NCBI GenBank assembly: GCA_021850555.1
Contig: JAJZLX010000562.1
Span: forward strand, 10,433-22,673
DNA from: Pseudomonadota bacterium
GTDB lineage: Bacteria; Pseudomonadota; Gammaproteobacteria; Steroidobacterales; Steroidobacteraceae
Length of the DNA stretch: 12,241 bases
Direction of reading: 5' to 3'
Part shown: positions 6,468 to 12,241 of the stretch, piece by piece
Position numbering within the stretch: the stretch's first letter is position 1
Layout: every line of letters starts with the position of its first letter
Translations under genes and position numbers: made by a program
The notes under the pieces: generated by a model
Databases searched by the model: none
Told to the model about the DNA's origin: nothing
Seen by the model: only the letters and a program-made list of their open reading frames with translations

Positions 6468-7553
6468 ATGATCCAGCCGCTCGATCTCGCCGCGCTCAAG
6501 CGCGAGCTGCTCTCTCGCGCGCGCGAGCTCGGCTTCGGCGCCCTCGGCGTGGCGCGCGTGGACATCCCCGAAGACGAGCGTCACCTGCTGCGCTGGCTGG
6601 ATGCGGGCTTCCATGGAGAGATGCACTACATGCAGCGGCACGGCCGCAAACGCAGCCACCCCGAGGAGCTCGTTCCGGGCACCGTGCGCGTCGTGAGCGC
6701 CCGCATGGATTACTGGCCGCGCGAGGCGCGCGAGGCTGAGGAAGCGCTCGCCGATTCCGCAGCCGGCTACATCTCCCGCTACGCCCTGGGACGCGACTAT
6801 CACAAGGTGCTGCGCAAGGCCCTGGCGCGGCTCGCCGGGGAGTTGGCCGAGCGGATCGGTCCGTTCGGCTACCGGGTCTGCGTCGACAGCGCGCCGGTGT
6901 TGGAGAAGGCGCTGGCGCGCGAGGCCGGCCTCGGCTGGATCGGCAAGCACACCAACCTGATCGCCCGGGATGCCGGCTCGTGGTTCTTCCTCGGGGAGAT
7001 CCTCACCGACCTGCCGCTGCCGGCGGATGAGCCCGCGAGCGCGCACTGCGGCACGTGCACGGCGTGCATCCCGGCCTGCCCCACGGCGGCCATCGTGGCT
7101 CCCTACCGGCTGGATGCGCGCCGCTGCATCTCGTATCTGACCATCGAGTACGCTGGGGTCATTCCGCACTCGCTGCGGCCGGCGATGGGCAACCGCATCT
7201 ACGGCTGCGATGACTGCCAGCTGGCGTGCCCCTGGAACAAGTTCGCGCACGCCGCCTCGCACCCCGACTTCAAGGTGCGCCACGGCCTCGATGCGCCGCG
7301 GCTGGCGGAGCTGTTCGCCTGGTCCGCGGCGCAATTCGAGCACCACATGCGCGGCTCGGCCATCTACCGGATCGGCTACGAGCGCTGGTCACGGAATATC
7401 GCGGTCGCCCTCGGCAACGCGCCGCGCTCGGCCGCGGTGATCGGGGCGCTGCAGCGGCGCCGCGACGATCCGTCCGCGCTGGTGCGCGAGCATATCGAGT
7501 GGGCCCTTGCACGCCAGAGCCGCCGCCGCGCGGACACCGTCCCGCCCGCCTAG
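6468..7553 (+). CDS. queG: Epoxyqueuosine reductase QueG
   Basis: The 361-residue cobalamin and iron-sulfur enzyme reduces epoxyqueuosine to queuosine at the wobble position of tRNAs for Asn, Asp, His and Tyr. The N-terminal cobalamin-binding region begins PLDLAALK, matching the E. coli start. The known catalytic Asp falls at D140 in CVDSAPVLEKA. The ferredoxin-like part has CGTCTACIPACP at 194-205, C220 and CDDCQLACP at 247-255, giving eight cysteines for two [4Fe-4S] clusters. The tail to about residue 347 resembles a short HEAT-like helical segment. Length is close to E. coli's 379. It diverges from nnrD across 32 bp, as in E. coli, and converges on panC with a shared CTAG. No other queuosine gene is in the window. 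Confidence 0.96.
   Translation: MIQPLDLAALKRELLSRARELGFGALGVARVDIPEDERHLLRWLDAGFHGEMHYMQRHGRKRSHPEELVPGTVRVVSARMDYWPREAREAEEALADSAAGYISRYALGRDYHKVLRKALARLAGELAERIGPFGYRVCVDSAPVLEKALAREAGLGWIGKHTNLIARDAGSWFFLGEILTDLPLPADEPASAHCGTCTACIPACPTAAIVAPYRLDARRCISYLTIEYAGVIPHSLRPAMGNRIYGCDDCQLACPWNKFAHAASHPDFKVRHGLDAPRLAELFAWSAAQFEHHMRGSAIYRIGYERWSRNIAVALGNAPRSAAVIGALQRRRDDPSALVREHIEWALARQSRRRADTVPPA
7550..7553. other. CTAG shared as stop codon by convergent queG and panC
   Basis: The palindrome CTAG supplies TAG to queG at 7551-7553 and TAG to panC at 7552..7550. The two convergent genes therefore overlap by 4 bp with no room for a terminator between them. Any transcript end must lie inside the opposite gene. 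Confidence 0.9.
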
Positions 7554-8395
7554 CGCCTCACCTGCAGGTTGTCGATGAGCCGCGCCTTGCCGAGCCGCGC
7601 GGCGGTGAGCACCACCAGGTGGCGGGCGGACTCGGGGGGCGAGAGATCCTGCGCGCAGCGGACCGCGAAGTAATCGGGCCGCAAGCCCTCGCGCTCGAGC
7701 GCATCGATTCCCGAGCGCTCGATCTTCCCGTAGTCCTCCTCTCCCGCGCTCAAGCTGCGCGCGGCGGCCTGCAGCGTCCGGTAGATGATCGGCGCCCGCG
7801 CTCGCTCCTCGGCGGTCAGGTACTGGTTGCGCGAGCTCATGGCGAGCCCGTCCGCATCGCGCACCGTGGGCGCGGAGACGATATCGATGGGCATGCACAG
7901 CTCCCTCACCATCCGCCGGATGATGGTGAGCTGTTGGAAATCCTTCTCGCCGAAGACCGCGGCATCGGGCTCGACGATGTGAAAGAGCTTGGCCACCACC
8001 GTGGTGACGCCCGCGAAGTGCCCGGGCCGGAACTCCCCGCACAGGATGGACGACAGCCCCGGCACTTCCACCTGCGTGGCGCGCTGCGAGCCGTGGGGGT
8101 ATATCTCGGCCACATCCGGCATGAACATCAGATCGCAACCAGCTTCCCGCAGCATCTGCTCGTCGCGCTGCGGCGTGCGCGGATAGTGCGCGAAGTCCTC
8201 GTTGGGCCCGAACTGCATCGGGTTGACGAAGATGCTGGCGATGAAGTGATCGCCGTGCGCGCGCGCGGCCTCGATCAGGCTGAGATGGCCGGCGTGCAGG
8301 TTGCCCATGGTCGGGACGAAGACGATCCGCCGCCCCCCCTGGCGCCAGAGCCGCACCTGCGCGCGGACTTCCGCGATGGTGGTGAGGATGAGCAT
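7550..8395 (-). CDS. panC: Pantothenate synthetase
   Basis: The 281-residue enzyme joins pantoate and beta-alanine using ATP, through a pantoyl-adenylate. It belongs to the nucleotidylyltransferase superfamily. Visible are VPTMGNLHAGH at 27-37 with the HxGH element, NPMQFGPNEDF at 58-68, LCGEFRPGHFAGV at 118-130, FGEKDFQQL at 148-156 and the KMSKS-like SSRNQYL at 187-193. Length fits the family (about 280). The open frame extends upstream into panB, but the ATG at 8395 gives the standard N-terminus. It starts 4 bp after the panB stop and has no clear Shine-Dalgarno sequence, so coupling to panB translation is likely. panD, often next in the cluster, is absent here. Confidence 0.96.
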   Translation of the reverse strand: MLILTTIAEVRAQVRLWRQGGRRIVFVPTMGNLHAGHLSLIEAARAHGDHFIASIFVNPMQFGPNEDFAHYPRTPQRDEQMLREAGCDLMFMPDVAEIYPHGSQRATQVEVPGLSSILCGEFRPGHFAGVTTVVAKLFHIVEPDAAVFGEKDFQQLTIIRRMVRELCMPIDIVSAPTVRDADGLAMSSRNQYLTAEERARAPIIYRTLQAAARSLSAGEEDYGKIERSGIDALEREGLRPDYFAVRCAQDLSPPESARHLVVLTAARLGKARLIDNLQVRR

Positions 8396-8399
8396 CGGA

Positions 8400-9227
8400 T
8401 CAGAAGCAGTGCTCGGGGGCCGGATAGGCGCCGGAGCGCACCGCCTCGACGTAGCGCTTGATCGCCTCGAGGGTGTCGCCCGCCCCCGCCATGAAGTTGC
8501 GCACGAAGCGCGGCTTGCGTCCCGTCGTGATATCGAGGATGTCGTACAGCACCAGGATCTGCCCGTCCGTGTCCGGACCGGCACCGATGCCGATGACCGG
8601 CACGGCGAGCGCCTCAGTGACCGCCTTGCCGAGTTGCGCAGGAATGCACTCGAGCAGCACGATGTCCGCGCCCGCGGACTCGAGCCGCTTGGCGTCCGCG
8701 ATCATGCGCGCGGCGGCCTCCTCCTGGCGCCCCTGCACCCGAAAGCCGCCCGTCTTGTGCACCGATTGGGGCCTGAGACCCAGGTGGGCGCACACCGCGA
8801 TGTCGTGGCCGGCCAGGAACTCCACGATCTCGAGCTGGCTCGCGCCGCTTTCGAGCTTGACCATCTGCGCGCCGCCTTCCTGCATCAGGCGCACGGAGCT
8901 CTCGAGCGCTCGTTCCTTGGACGGATAACTCATGAATGGCAGATCGCCGATGAGGAACGGGCGATGGAGCCCTCTTGAGACGATGCTGCAGTGATACACC
9001 ATGTGGTCCATCGTGACCGGCACGGTGGTGTCGCGCCCCTGGATCACCATGCCGAGCGAATCCCCGACCAGCACCAGATCGACATCGGCCGCATCGAGAA
9101 GGACGGCGAAGCTTGCGTCGTAGCAGGTGAGGCTCGCGATCTTGCGGCCTTCCTCCTTCATGCGCGCCAGAGTGCTCAAGGTGACCGGCTGGCGCTCCGA
9201 GTCCCGAAGCTGCAGGTGTGTGTACAT
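8400..9227 (-). CDS. panB: 3-methyl-2-oxobutanoate hydroxymethyltransferase
   Basis: This 275-residue TIM-barrel enzyme adds a hydroxymethyl group from methylene-tetrahydrofolate to ketoisovalerate, giving ketopantoate, the first committed step to pantothenate. Expected Mg ligands and catalytic residues are visible: D56 in VGDSLGM, D95 in GDLPFMSY, E126 in KLESG and E193 in LLECIP, the probable base. The length is slightly above the usual 260-270 because of about 20 extra N-terminal residues. The ATG at 9227 has no obvious Shine-Dalgarno sequence; the GTG for V15 and ATG for M23 are alternatives, less likely because M23 would cut into the first helix. It lies 40 bp after the kinase gene and 4 bp before panC. 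Its folate cofactor links it to folK upstream. Confidence 0.95.
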   Translation of the reverse strand: MYTHLQLRDSERQPVTLSTLARMKEEGRKIASLTCYDASFAVLLDAADVDLVLVGDSLGMVIQGRDTTVPVTMDHMVYHCSIVSRGLHRPFLIGDLPFMSYPSKERALESSVRLMQEGGAQMVKLESGASQLEIVEFLAGHDIAVCAHLGLRPQSVHKTGGFRVQGRQEEAAARMIADAKRLESAGADIVLLECIPAQLGKAVTEALAVPVIGIGAGPDTDGQILVLYDILDITTGRKPRFVRNFMAGAGDTLEAIKRYVEAVRSGAYPAPEHCF

Positions 9228-9267
9228 GGCGCCAAGTGTACCAGGGTGCGCCGGAGGCGCCGGCCGC

Positions 9268-9918
9268 CTAGATCGCCCGAGCGCCCATGGGGTTGTAGTA
9301 CAGCCGCCCGCGCTTCATGCGCCGGATCGCCCCGAGCAGCTCCTCGTAATCGGCCGGGTTGTTGACCGGGTCGATGGCGGCGGCGTTGACGATGAGGAGC
9401 GGCGCGGCCTCATATTCGTGGAAGAAGCGCGCGTAGGCCTCGTTGAGGCGCACCAGGTACTCCCGATCGATGTAGTGCTCGTGGGCGATCGCCCGCCGCG
9501 CGATGCGCTCGAGCAGCACATCCACCGGCGCTTGCAGATACACCACCAGGTCCGGTCTCGGCGGGTGCACATCGAGGCGGCCGCTCACCTGCTCGTACAG
9601 CGCGAATTCCGCATCATCCAGCGTGATCCGCGCGAACAGCCGGTCCTTCTCCCACAGGTAGTCCGCCACTCGCACCGGCGCGAACAGATCCTGCTGATTG
9701 AGCGCGGCGAGCTGCTGGCAGCGCTGAAACAGGAAGTACAGCTGCGCCGGCAGGGCCCCCGCGCGGGGAGTTTTGTAGAAGCGCTCGAGGAAGGGATTCT
9801 GCGCGGCATCCTCGAGCACCGCCTGTGCCGAGAAGCTCTGCGCCAGCAGGCGGGCGAGGCTGGTCTTGCCGACACCGATCGGCCCCTCCACCACGATGAA
9901 CTGGTGCTCAGCTGCCAT
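9268..9918 (-). CDS. Deoxynucleoside kinase family protein
   Basis: The 216-residue product belongs to the dNK/thymidine kinase 2-like family, which phosphorylates deoxynucleosides for salvage. Residues 12-20 form the P-loop GPIGVGKTS. NPFLERFY at 41-48, YLWEKDRLFA at 87-96 and the Arg-rich LID region at 138-153 (RIARRAIAHEHYIDRE) are in the expected order. Substrate preference (dA, dG or broader) cannot be read from the sequence. The ATG at 9918 has GGGAG 3 nt upstream, a tight spacing. It is 24 bp after folK and 40 bp before panB, so it probably shares their transcript. This position inside a folK-panB pair is unlike E. coli; related annotations are known in Pseudomonas and Xanthomonas, so I treat it as a normal variant. 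Confidence 0.88.
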   Translation of the reverse strand: MAAEHQFIVVEGPIGVGKTSLARLLAQSFSAQAVLEDAAQNPFLERFYKTPRAGALPAQLYFLFQRCQQLAALNQQDLFAPVRVADYLWEKDRLFARITLDDAEFALYEQVSGRLDVHPPRPDLVVYLQAPVDVLLERIARRAIAHEHYIDREYLVRLNEAYARFFHEYEAAPLLIVNAAAIDPVNNPADYEELLGAIRRMKRGRLYYNPMGARAI

Positions 9919-9942
9919 GGTCTCCCGTGCCGCTCGCGGCCG

Positions 9943-10458
9943 TCAGTGAGGCTCTGGTTCTTCGAGGCGCCACAGGCCCTCGGGTGCGACCCGGGCCTTG
10001 AGCTCGATCACCCGACCGAGCCCGGGCACATCGAGATCCGGGGCGAGATCCGCCAGAGGATACAGAACGAAGTTGCGCTCCACTATCCCGGGGTGGGGAA
10101 GGACGAGGTCCGGATCGGCACGGCGCTCGCGGCCGCACACCAGCAGGTCCAGGTCGATGATGCGCGGCCCCCAGCGTGGCCCGTCCGGTGGCCTGCCGAA
10201 GGCCCTCTCGATGGCCTTGAGCTCCCCGAGCAGGGCGCGGGCATCGAGGCGCGTGAGCACCCCTGCGACGGCATTGACGAACTGCGGCTGTGCGAGCGGT
10301 CCGAAGGGCCGCGATCGATAAAGCGGCGAGCACCGCACCGCGCGGGTATCCGGCAATCCCTTCAGCCGCTCCCAGGCCCGCCGCACCTGCAGGCTCGGCG
10401 TCTCCAGGTTGCTGCCGATTCCGATATAGGCCGGCTGCCAGATCGCCCGCGTGCTCAT
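9943..10458 (-). CDS. folK: 6-hydroxymethyl-7,8-dihydropterin pyrophosphokinase (HPPK)
   Basis: The 171-residue enzyme transfers pyrophosphate from ATP to 6-hydroxymethyl-dihydropterin, a step in folate synthesis. Motifs are IGIGSNL at 12-18, the PLYRSRPFG segment at 45-53, FVNAV at 60-64 and RWGPRIIDLDLL at 95-106 with Mg-binding D102 and D104, then LPHPG at 120-124. Length is typical (about 160-170). The ATG at 10458 directly follows the pcnB TGA (TGAATG) with no Shine-Dalgarno sequence of its own, so translation by reinitiation after pcnB is likely. The pcnB-folK-pan order is conserved in gammaproteobacteria. Confidence 0.96.
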   Translation of the reverse strand: MSTRAIWQPAYIGIGSNLETPSLQVRRAWERLKGLPDTRAVRCSPLYRSRPFGPLAQPQFVNAVAGVLTRLDARALLGELKAIERAFGRPPDGPRWGPRIIDLDLLVCGRERRADPDLVLPHPGIVERNFVLYPLADLAPDLDVPGLGRVIELKARVAPEGLWRLEEPEPH

Positions 10459-11976
10459 TCAAGGGGCGTTCGGCGCGCGTCGCCCGCGCCCTCGACGCCG
10501 GCGCGGGGACTTGCGGCCCGTGCCCGAGCGCTCGGGCACCAGAGAATCGGTCATCTGCTCCCGGTCCTGCTCGTTGGCCTCCTGCAACTGCGTCCACCAC
10601 CGCGCCGTCTCGGCGGAGGCCAAGCCGAATTCGGCGCGCAACAGCAGCAGGTCGTATCCGGCCCGGAACCGGGGATGGGCCAGCAGGCGCAATGCCCGCC
10701 GCCCCCGGGGGTATTCCAGCCGAGGCTGCATCGCGAACATCTCGCGCACGCCGAGCGCGAAGCGTCTCGGAATGGAAATGTGAGCCTGGGCTTCGCGCAC
10801 GGCCCGATCGCACGCCTCGAGAATGGCCGAAAGCTCGTGCCAGCGGCTCGGGGGCATCGCCTCGATGATCCCGGCGATGGGTCCGTAGAGCAGCACGGCG
10901 AGCAGAAAAGTCGGGCTGACCGGCCGGCCGGCGACGATGCGCGCGTCGGTGTTGCTGAGCCCTTTGTGCATCAGCTTCTCGACCAGACTGCCCGGGTGGG
11001 CGGCCAGGTAGGCCTGCACATTCGGCAGCAGCCCCGCCAGCAGACCGCGGCGGCGCAGCACCTCGAGACTGCGCGCGCCGTGCCCGGTGAGAAAGAGCTT
11101 CAACATCTCATCGAAGAGACGCGCGGGCGGCACTCCGCCGAGCAGATCGCTCAGCCTCCCGAGGGGCTCGGCCGTCTGCGCTTGGAGCTCGAAGCCGAGC
11201 TTGGCCTCGAATCGCGCCGCGCGCAGCATGCGCACCGGGTCCTCGCGGTAGCGGGTCTCGGGGTCGCCGATGAGGCGCAGACGCCGGGCCGCGATGTCCT
11301 CGACGCCTCCGACGTAGTCCCAGATTGAGAAATCGGCGACGTTGTAATAAAGGGCATTGGCGGTGAAGTCCCGCCGCCAGACATCATTGTCGATGGTGCC
11401 GTAGACGTTATCCCGCAGGATGCGGCCGGTCTCATCGAACATCCGCACCGCATCGGGGTCGAGATCACCCTCCTGAATCGCCCCCACGGGAGCGTGCGCG
11501 GCCTCGGCACGGGCCGCCCGCGGCTCGGTGACCGGACCGCCGAGGTCGAGGATTTCGCCTTCCTCGCCATCCCCCTCCTCGCCGGCGCTCTCACCGGCCT
11601 CCTCGGTCTCGAGCGGCTCCTCGCCCTGGGACGGGGCGCTCGCGGCCCGGAACGTGGCGACCTCGATGGTCTCCTGCCCGAAGAAAACGTGCGCCAGGCG
11701 AAACCGCCGGCCCACCAGGCGACAGTTGCGGAACAGGCGCTTGACCTGCTCCGGCAGCGCGTCCGTGGCCACGTCGAAGTCCTTCGGATCGAGACCCAGC
11801 AGCAGGTCGCGCACGCACCCGCCGACCAGAAAAGCCTTGAATCCCGCATCGCGCAGGCGATAGAGCACCCGCAAGGCGTTCGGGGAGATATGGGAACGGG
11901 AAACAGTATGCTCCGCCCGCGGGATGATCCGCGGCGGGGTGGGAGGCGCCGTCTGGCGCACTGGGGAGGAATTCAA
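10459..11976 (-). CDS. pcnB: Poly(A) polymerase I
   Basis: The 505-residue class II nucleotidyltransferase adds 3' poly(A) tails that promote RNA decay. The head domain has FLVGGCVRDLLLG at 49-61, the catalytic DFD at 66-68 and WRRDFTANALYYN at 200-212. LVGRRFRLAHV at 87-97 fits the signature that separates poly(A) polymerases from CCA-adding enzymes. The RNA-binding part follows, ending in a strongly basic Arg-rich tail (about 487-500). Residues 111-186, between EVATFR and LRDN, are about 50 longer than in E. coli and contain a very acidic stretch at 119-144. The start is TTG at 11976, which gives an N-terminus like that of E. coli PcnB around its IPR...SR...IS segment; a GTG at residue 6 is the alternative. 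No in-frame ATG precedes the catalytic motif. Confidence 0.95.
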   Translation of the reverse strand: MNSSPVRQTAPPTPPRIIPRAEHTVSRSHISPNALRVLYRLRDAGFKAFLVGGCVRDLLLGLDPKDFDVATDALPEQVKRLFRNCRLVGRRFRLAHVFFGQETIEVATFRAASAPSQGEEPLETEEAGESAGEEGDGEEGEILDLGGPVTEPRAARAEAAHAPVGAIQEGDLDPDAVRMFDETGRILRDNVYGTIDNDVWRRDFTANALYYNVADFSIWDYVGGVEDIAARRLRLIGDPETRYREDPVRMLRAARFEAKLGFELQAQTAEPLGRLSDLLGGVPPARLFDEMLKLFLTGHGARSLEVLRRRGLLAGLLPNVQAYLAAHPGSLVEKLMHKGLSNTDARIVAGRPVSPTFLLAVLLYGPIAGIIEAMPPSRWHELSAILEACDRAVREAQAHISIPRRFALGVREMFAMQPRLEYPRGRRALRLLAHPRFRAGYDLLLLRAEFGLASAETARWWTQLQEANEQDREQMTDSLVPERSGTGRKSPRRRRGRGRRAPNAP

Positions 11977-11991
11977 TTCTGCGCTTTCTGC

Positions 11992-12019
11992 TTGAGCAAA
12001 GTTTAAGGATACCTATAAT
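11992..12019 (+). promoter_or_regulatory. Promoter of the tRNA-Glu gene
   Basis: TTGAGC (11992-11997) and a perfect TATAAT (12014-12019) are 16 bp apart on the plus strand. Transcription would begin near 12026, about 25 nt before the tRNA. The bases after the -10 (ACCGCGC) form a GC-rich discriminator of the kind known from stringently controlled stable-RNA promoters. Confidence 0.65.
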
Positions 12020-12020
12020 A
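12015..12020 (-). promoter_or_regulatory. Possible pcnB promoter -10 element
   Basis: TATTAT on the minus strand (5 of 6 to consensus) overlaps the tRNA promoter's TATAAT on the other strand. It would place a start near 12008, about 32 nt before the pcnB TTG. No convincing -35 lies at 16-18 bp spacing; a second option is TATCCT slightly downstream. Confidence 0.35.
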
Positions 12021-12050
12021 CCGCGCTCTTGAATCCGGCCCTGAAGTCAC

Positions 12051-12126
12051 GCTCCCTTCGTCTAGAGGCCCAGGACATAGCCCTCTCAAGGCTGTAACAC
12101 GGGTTCGAATCCCGTAGGGAGCGCCA
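12051..12126 (+). tRNA. tRNA-Glu (anticodon CTC)
   Basis: The 76-nt cloverleaf is complete with an encoded CCA. The acceptor stem GCTCCCT/AGGGAGC is fully paired and the discriminator is G. The D arm GTCT-AGAGGCCCA-GGAC matches that of bacterial tRNA-Glu. The anticodon arm is TAGCC-CTCTCAA-GGCTG, with one T-G pair at its base and anticodon CTC at 12085-12087. The variable loop is 4 nt (TAAC) and the T arm is ACGGG-TTCGAAT-CCCGT. The T13-G22 pair and the missing base 47 are known glutamate identity features. It reads GAG codons, abundant in this GC-rich DNA. Confidence 0.95.
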
Positions 12127-12241
12127 ATTCGCAGCGCGGCTCGAGGCCCCTCTCGCCGGCTGCACATATTACCAGTGTCAAGGATTCCAATCCGCAGGGC
12201 GCGATCAAATTGCCCGAAGCCAATTTTGAGCGCGGCGAAGC
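12127..12241. other. 115 bp after the tRNA with no recognised gene
   Basis: No open frame of note and no second tRNA are visible before the window ends. A weak GCAGC...GCTGC inverted repeat at about 12131-12163 could fold but has no T run after it, so I do not call a terminator. Confidence 0.5.

Noticed and set aside
7226..8461. A plus-strand open frame of 411 codons over the end of queG and opposite panC
   Set aside because: It runs out of frame through queG and antisense to panC, both complete genes; the composition is that of a shadow frame.
9127..11328. A plus-strand open frame of 733 codons running opposite panB, the kinase gene, folK and pcnB
   Set aside because: It is antisense to four recognised genes, shows no family motif, and is explained by very high GC at third codon positions, which removes stop codons from opposite frames.
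12131..12163. GCAGC...GCTGC inverted repeat after the tRNA as an intrinsic terminator
   Set aside because: The stem is interrupted, the loop is long and no T run follows.
12180..12203. Sequence after the tRNA resembling its 3' end (GGATTCCAATCC followed by AGGGCGCG), as if an attachment-site or tRNA remnant
   Set aside because: The match is broken by gaps and the critical G53 and TTCG positions of a T arm differ. No integrase or element boundary is seen. A search for longer identity beyond the window would settle it.

Overview
The window is high-GC, gene-dense chromosomal DNA, most likely from a gammaproteobacterium. The main reason is gene order: nnrD-tsaE-amiB-mutL-miaA-hfq with a divergent queG next to nnrD is the order known from Escherichia coli and Pseudomonas, and pcnB-folK-panB-panC is a second conserved gammaproteobacterial block. 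A GC-rich lineage near Xanthomonadales or Nevskiales would fit, but this is inference. I see no mobile element, prophage, CRISPR array, toxin-antitoxin pair or defence gene, so this is a housekeeping region rather than a new system.

Layout from left to right. Minus strand, 6435 to 1: nnrD (NAD(P)HX repair), tsaE (tRNA t6A synthesis), amiB (septal peptidoglycan amidase), mutL (mismatch repair), miaA (tRNA i6A37 synthesis) and the first 31 codons of hfq (RNA chaperone). Plus strand, 6468-7553: queG (last step of queuosine synthesis), divergent from nnrD across only 32 bp. Minus strand, 11976 to 7550: pcnB (poly(A) polymerase), folK (folate), a deoxynucleoside kinase gene, panB and panC (pantothenate). 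At the right end, plus strand: a tRNA-Glu(CTC) gene divergent from pcnB, followed by 115 bp with no recognisable gene.

The genes are tightly packed. mutL and miaA overlap by one base (TGATG). pcnB and folK abut (TGAATG). panB and panC are 4 bp apart. The convergent queG and panC share one CTAG as both stop codons. Three genes, tsaE, miaA and queG, serve tRNA modification. panB makes the pantoate that panC joins to beta-alanine; panD is not in the window.

The points most worth a second look are: tsaE has no plausible ATG, GTG or TTG start and probably uses CTG behind a good Shine-Dalgarno sequence; two divergent promoters have -10 elements that overlap on opposite strands, one of which would make nnrD nearly leaderless; MutL carries the complete C-terminal endonuclease motif set that E. 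coli MutL lacks; PcnB has an acidic insertion of about 50 residues in its catalytic head; and a perfect 8-bp hairpin lies between amiB and mutL.
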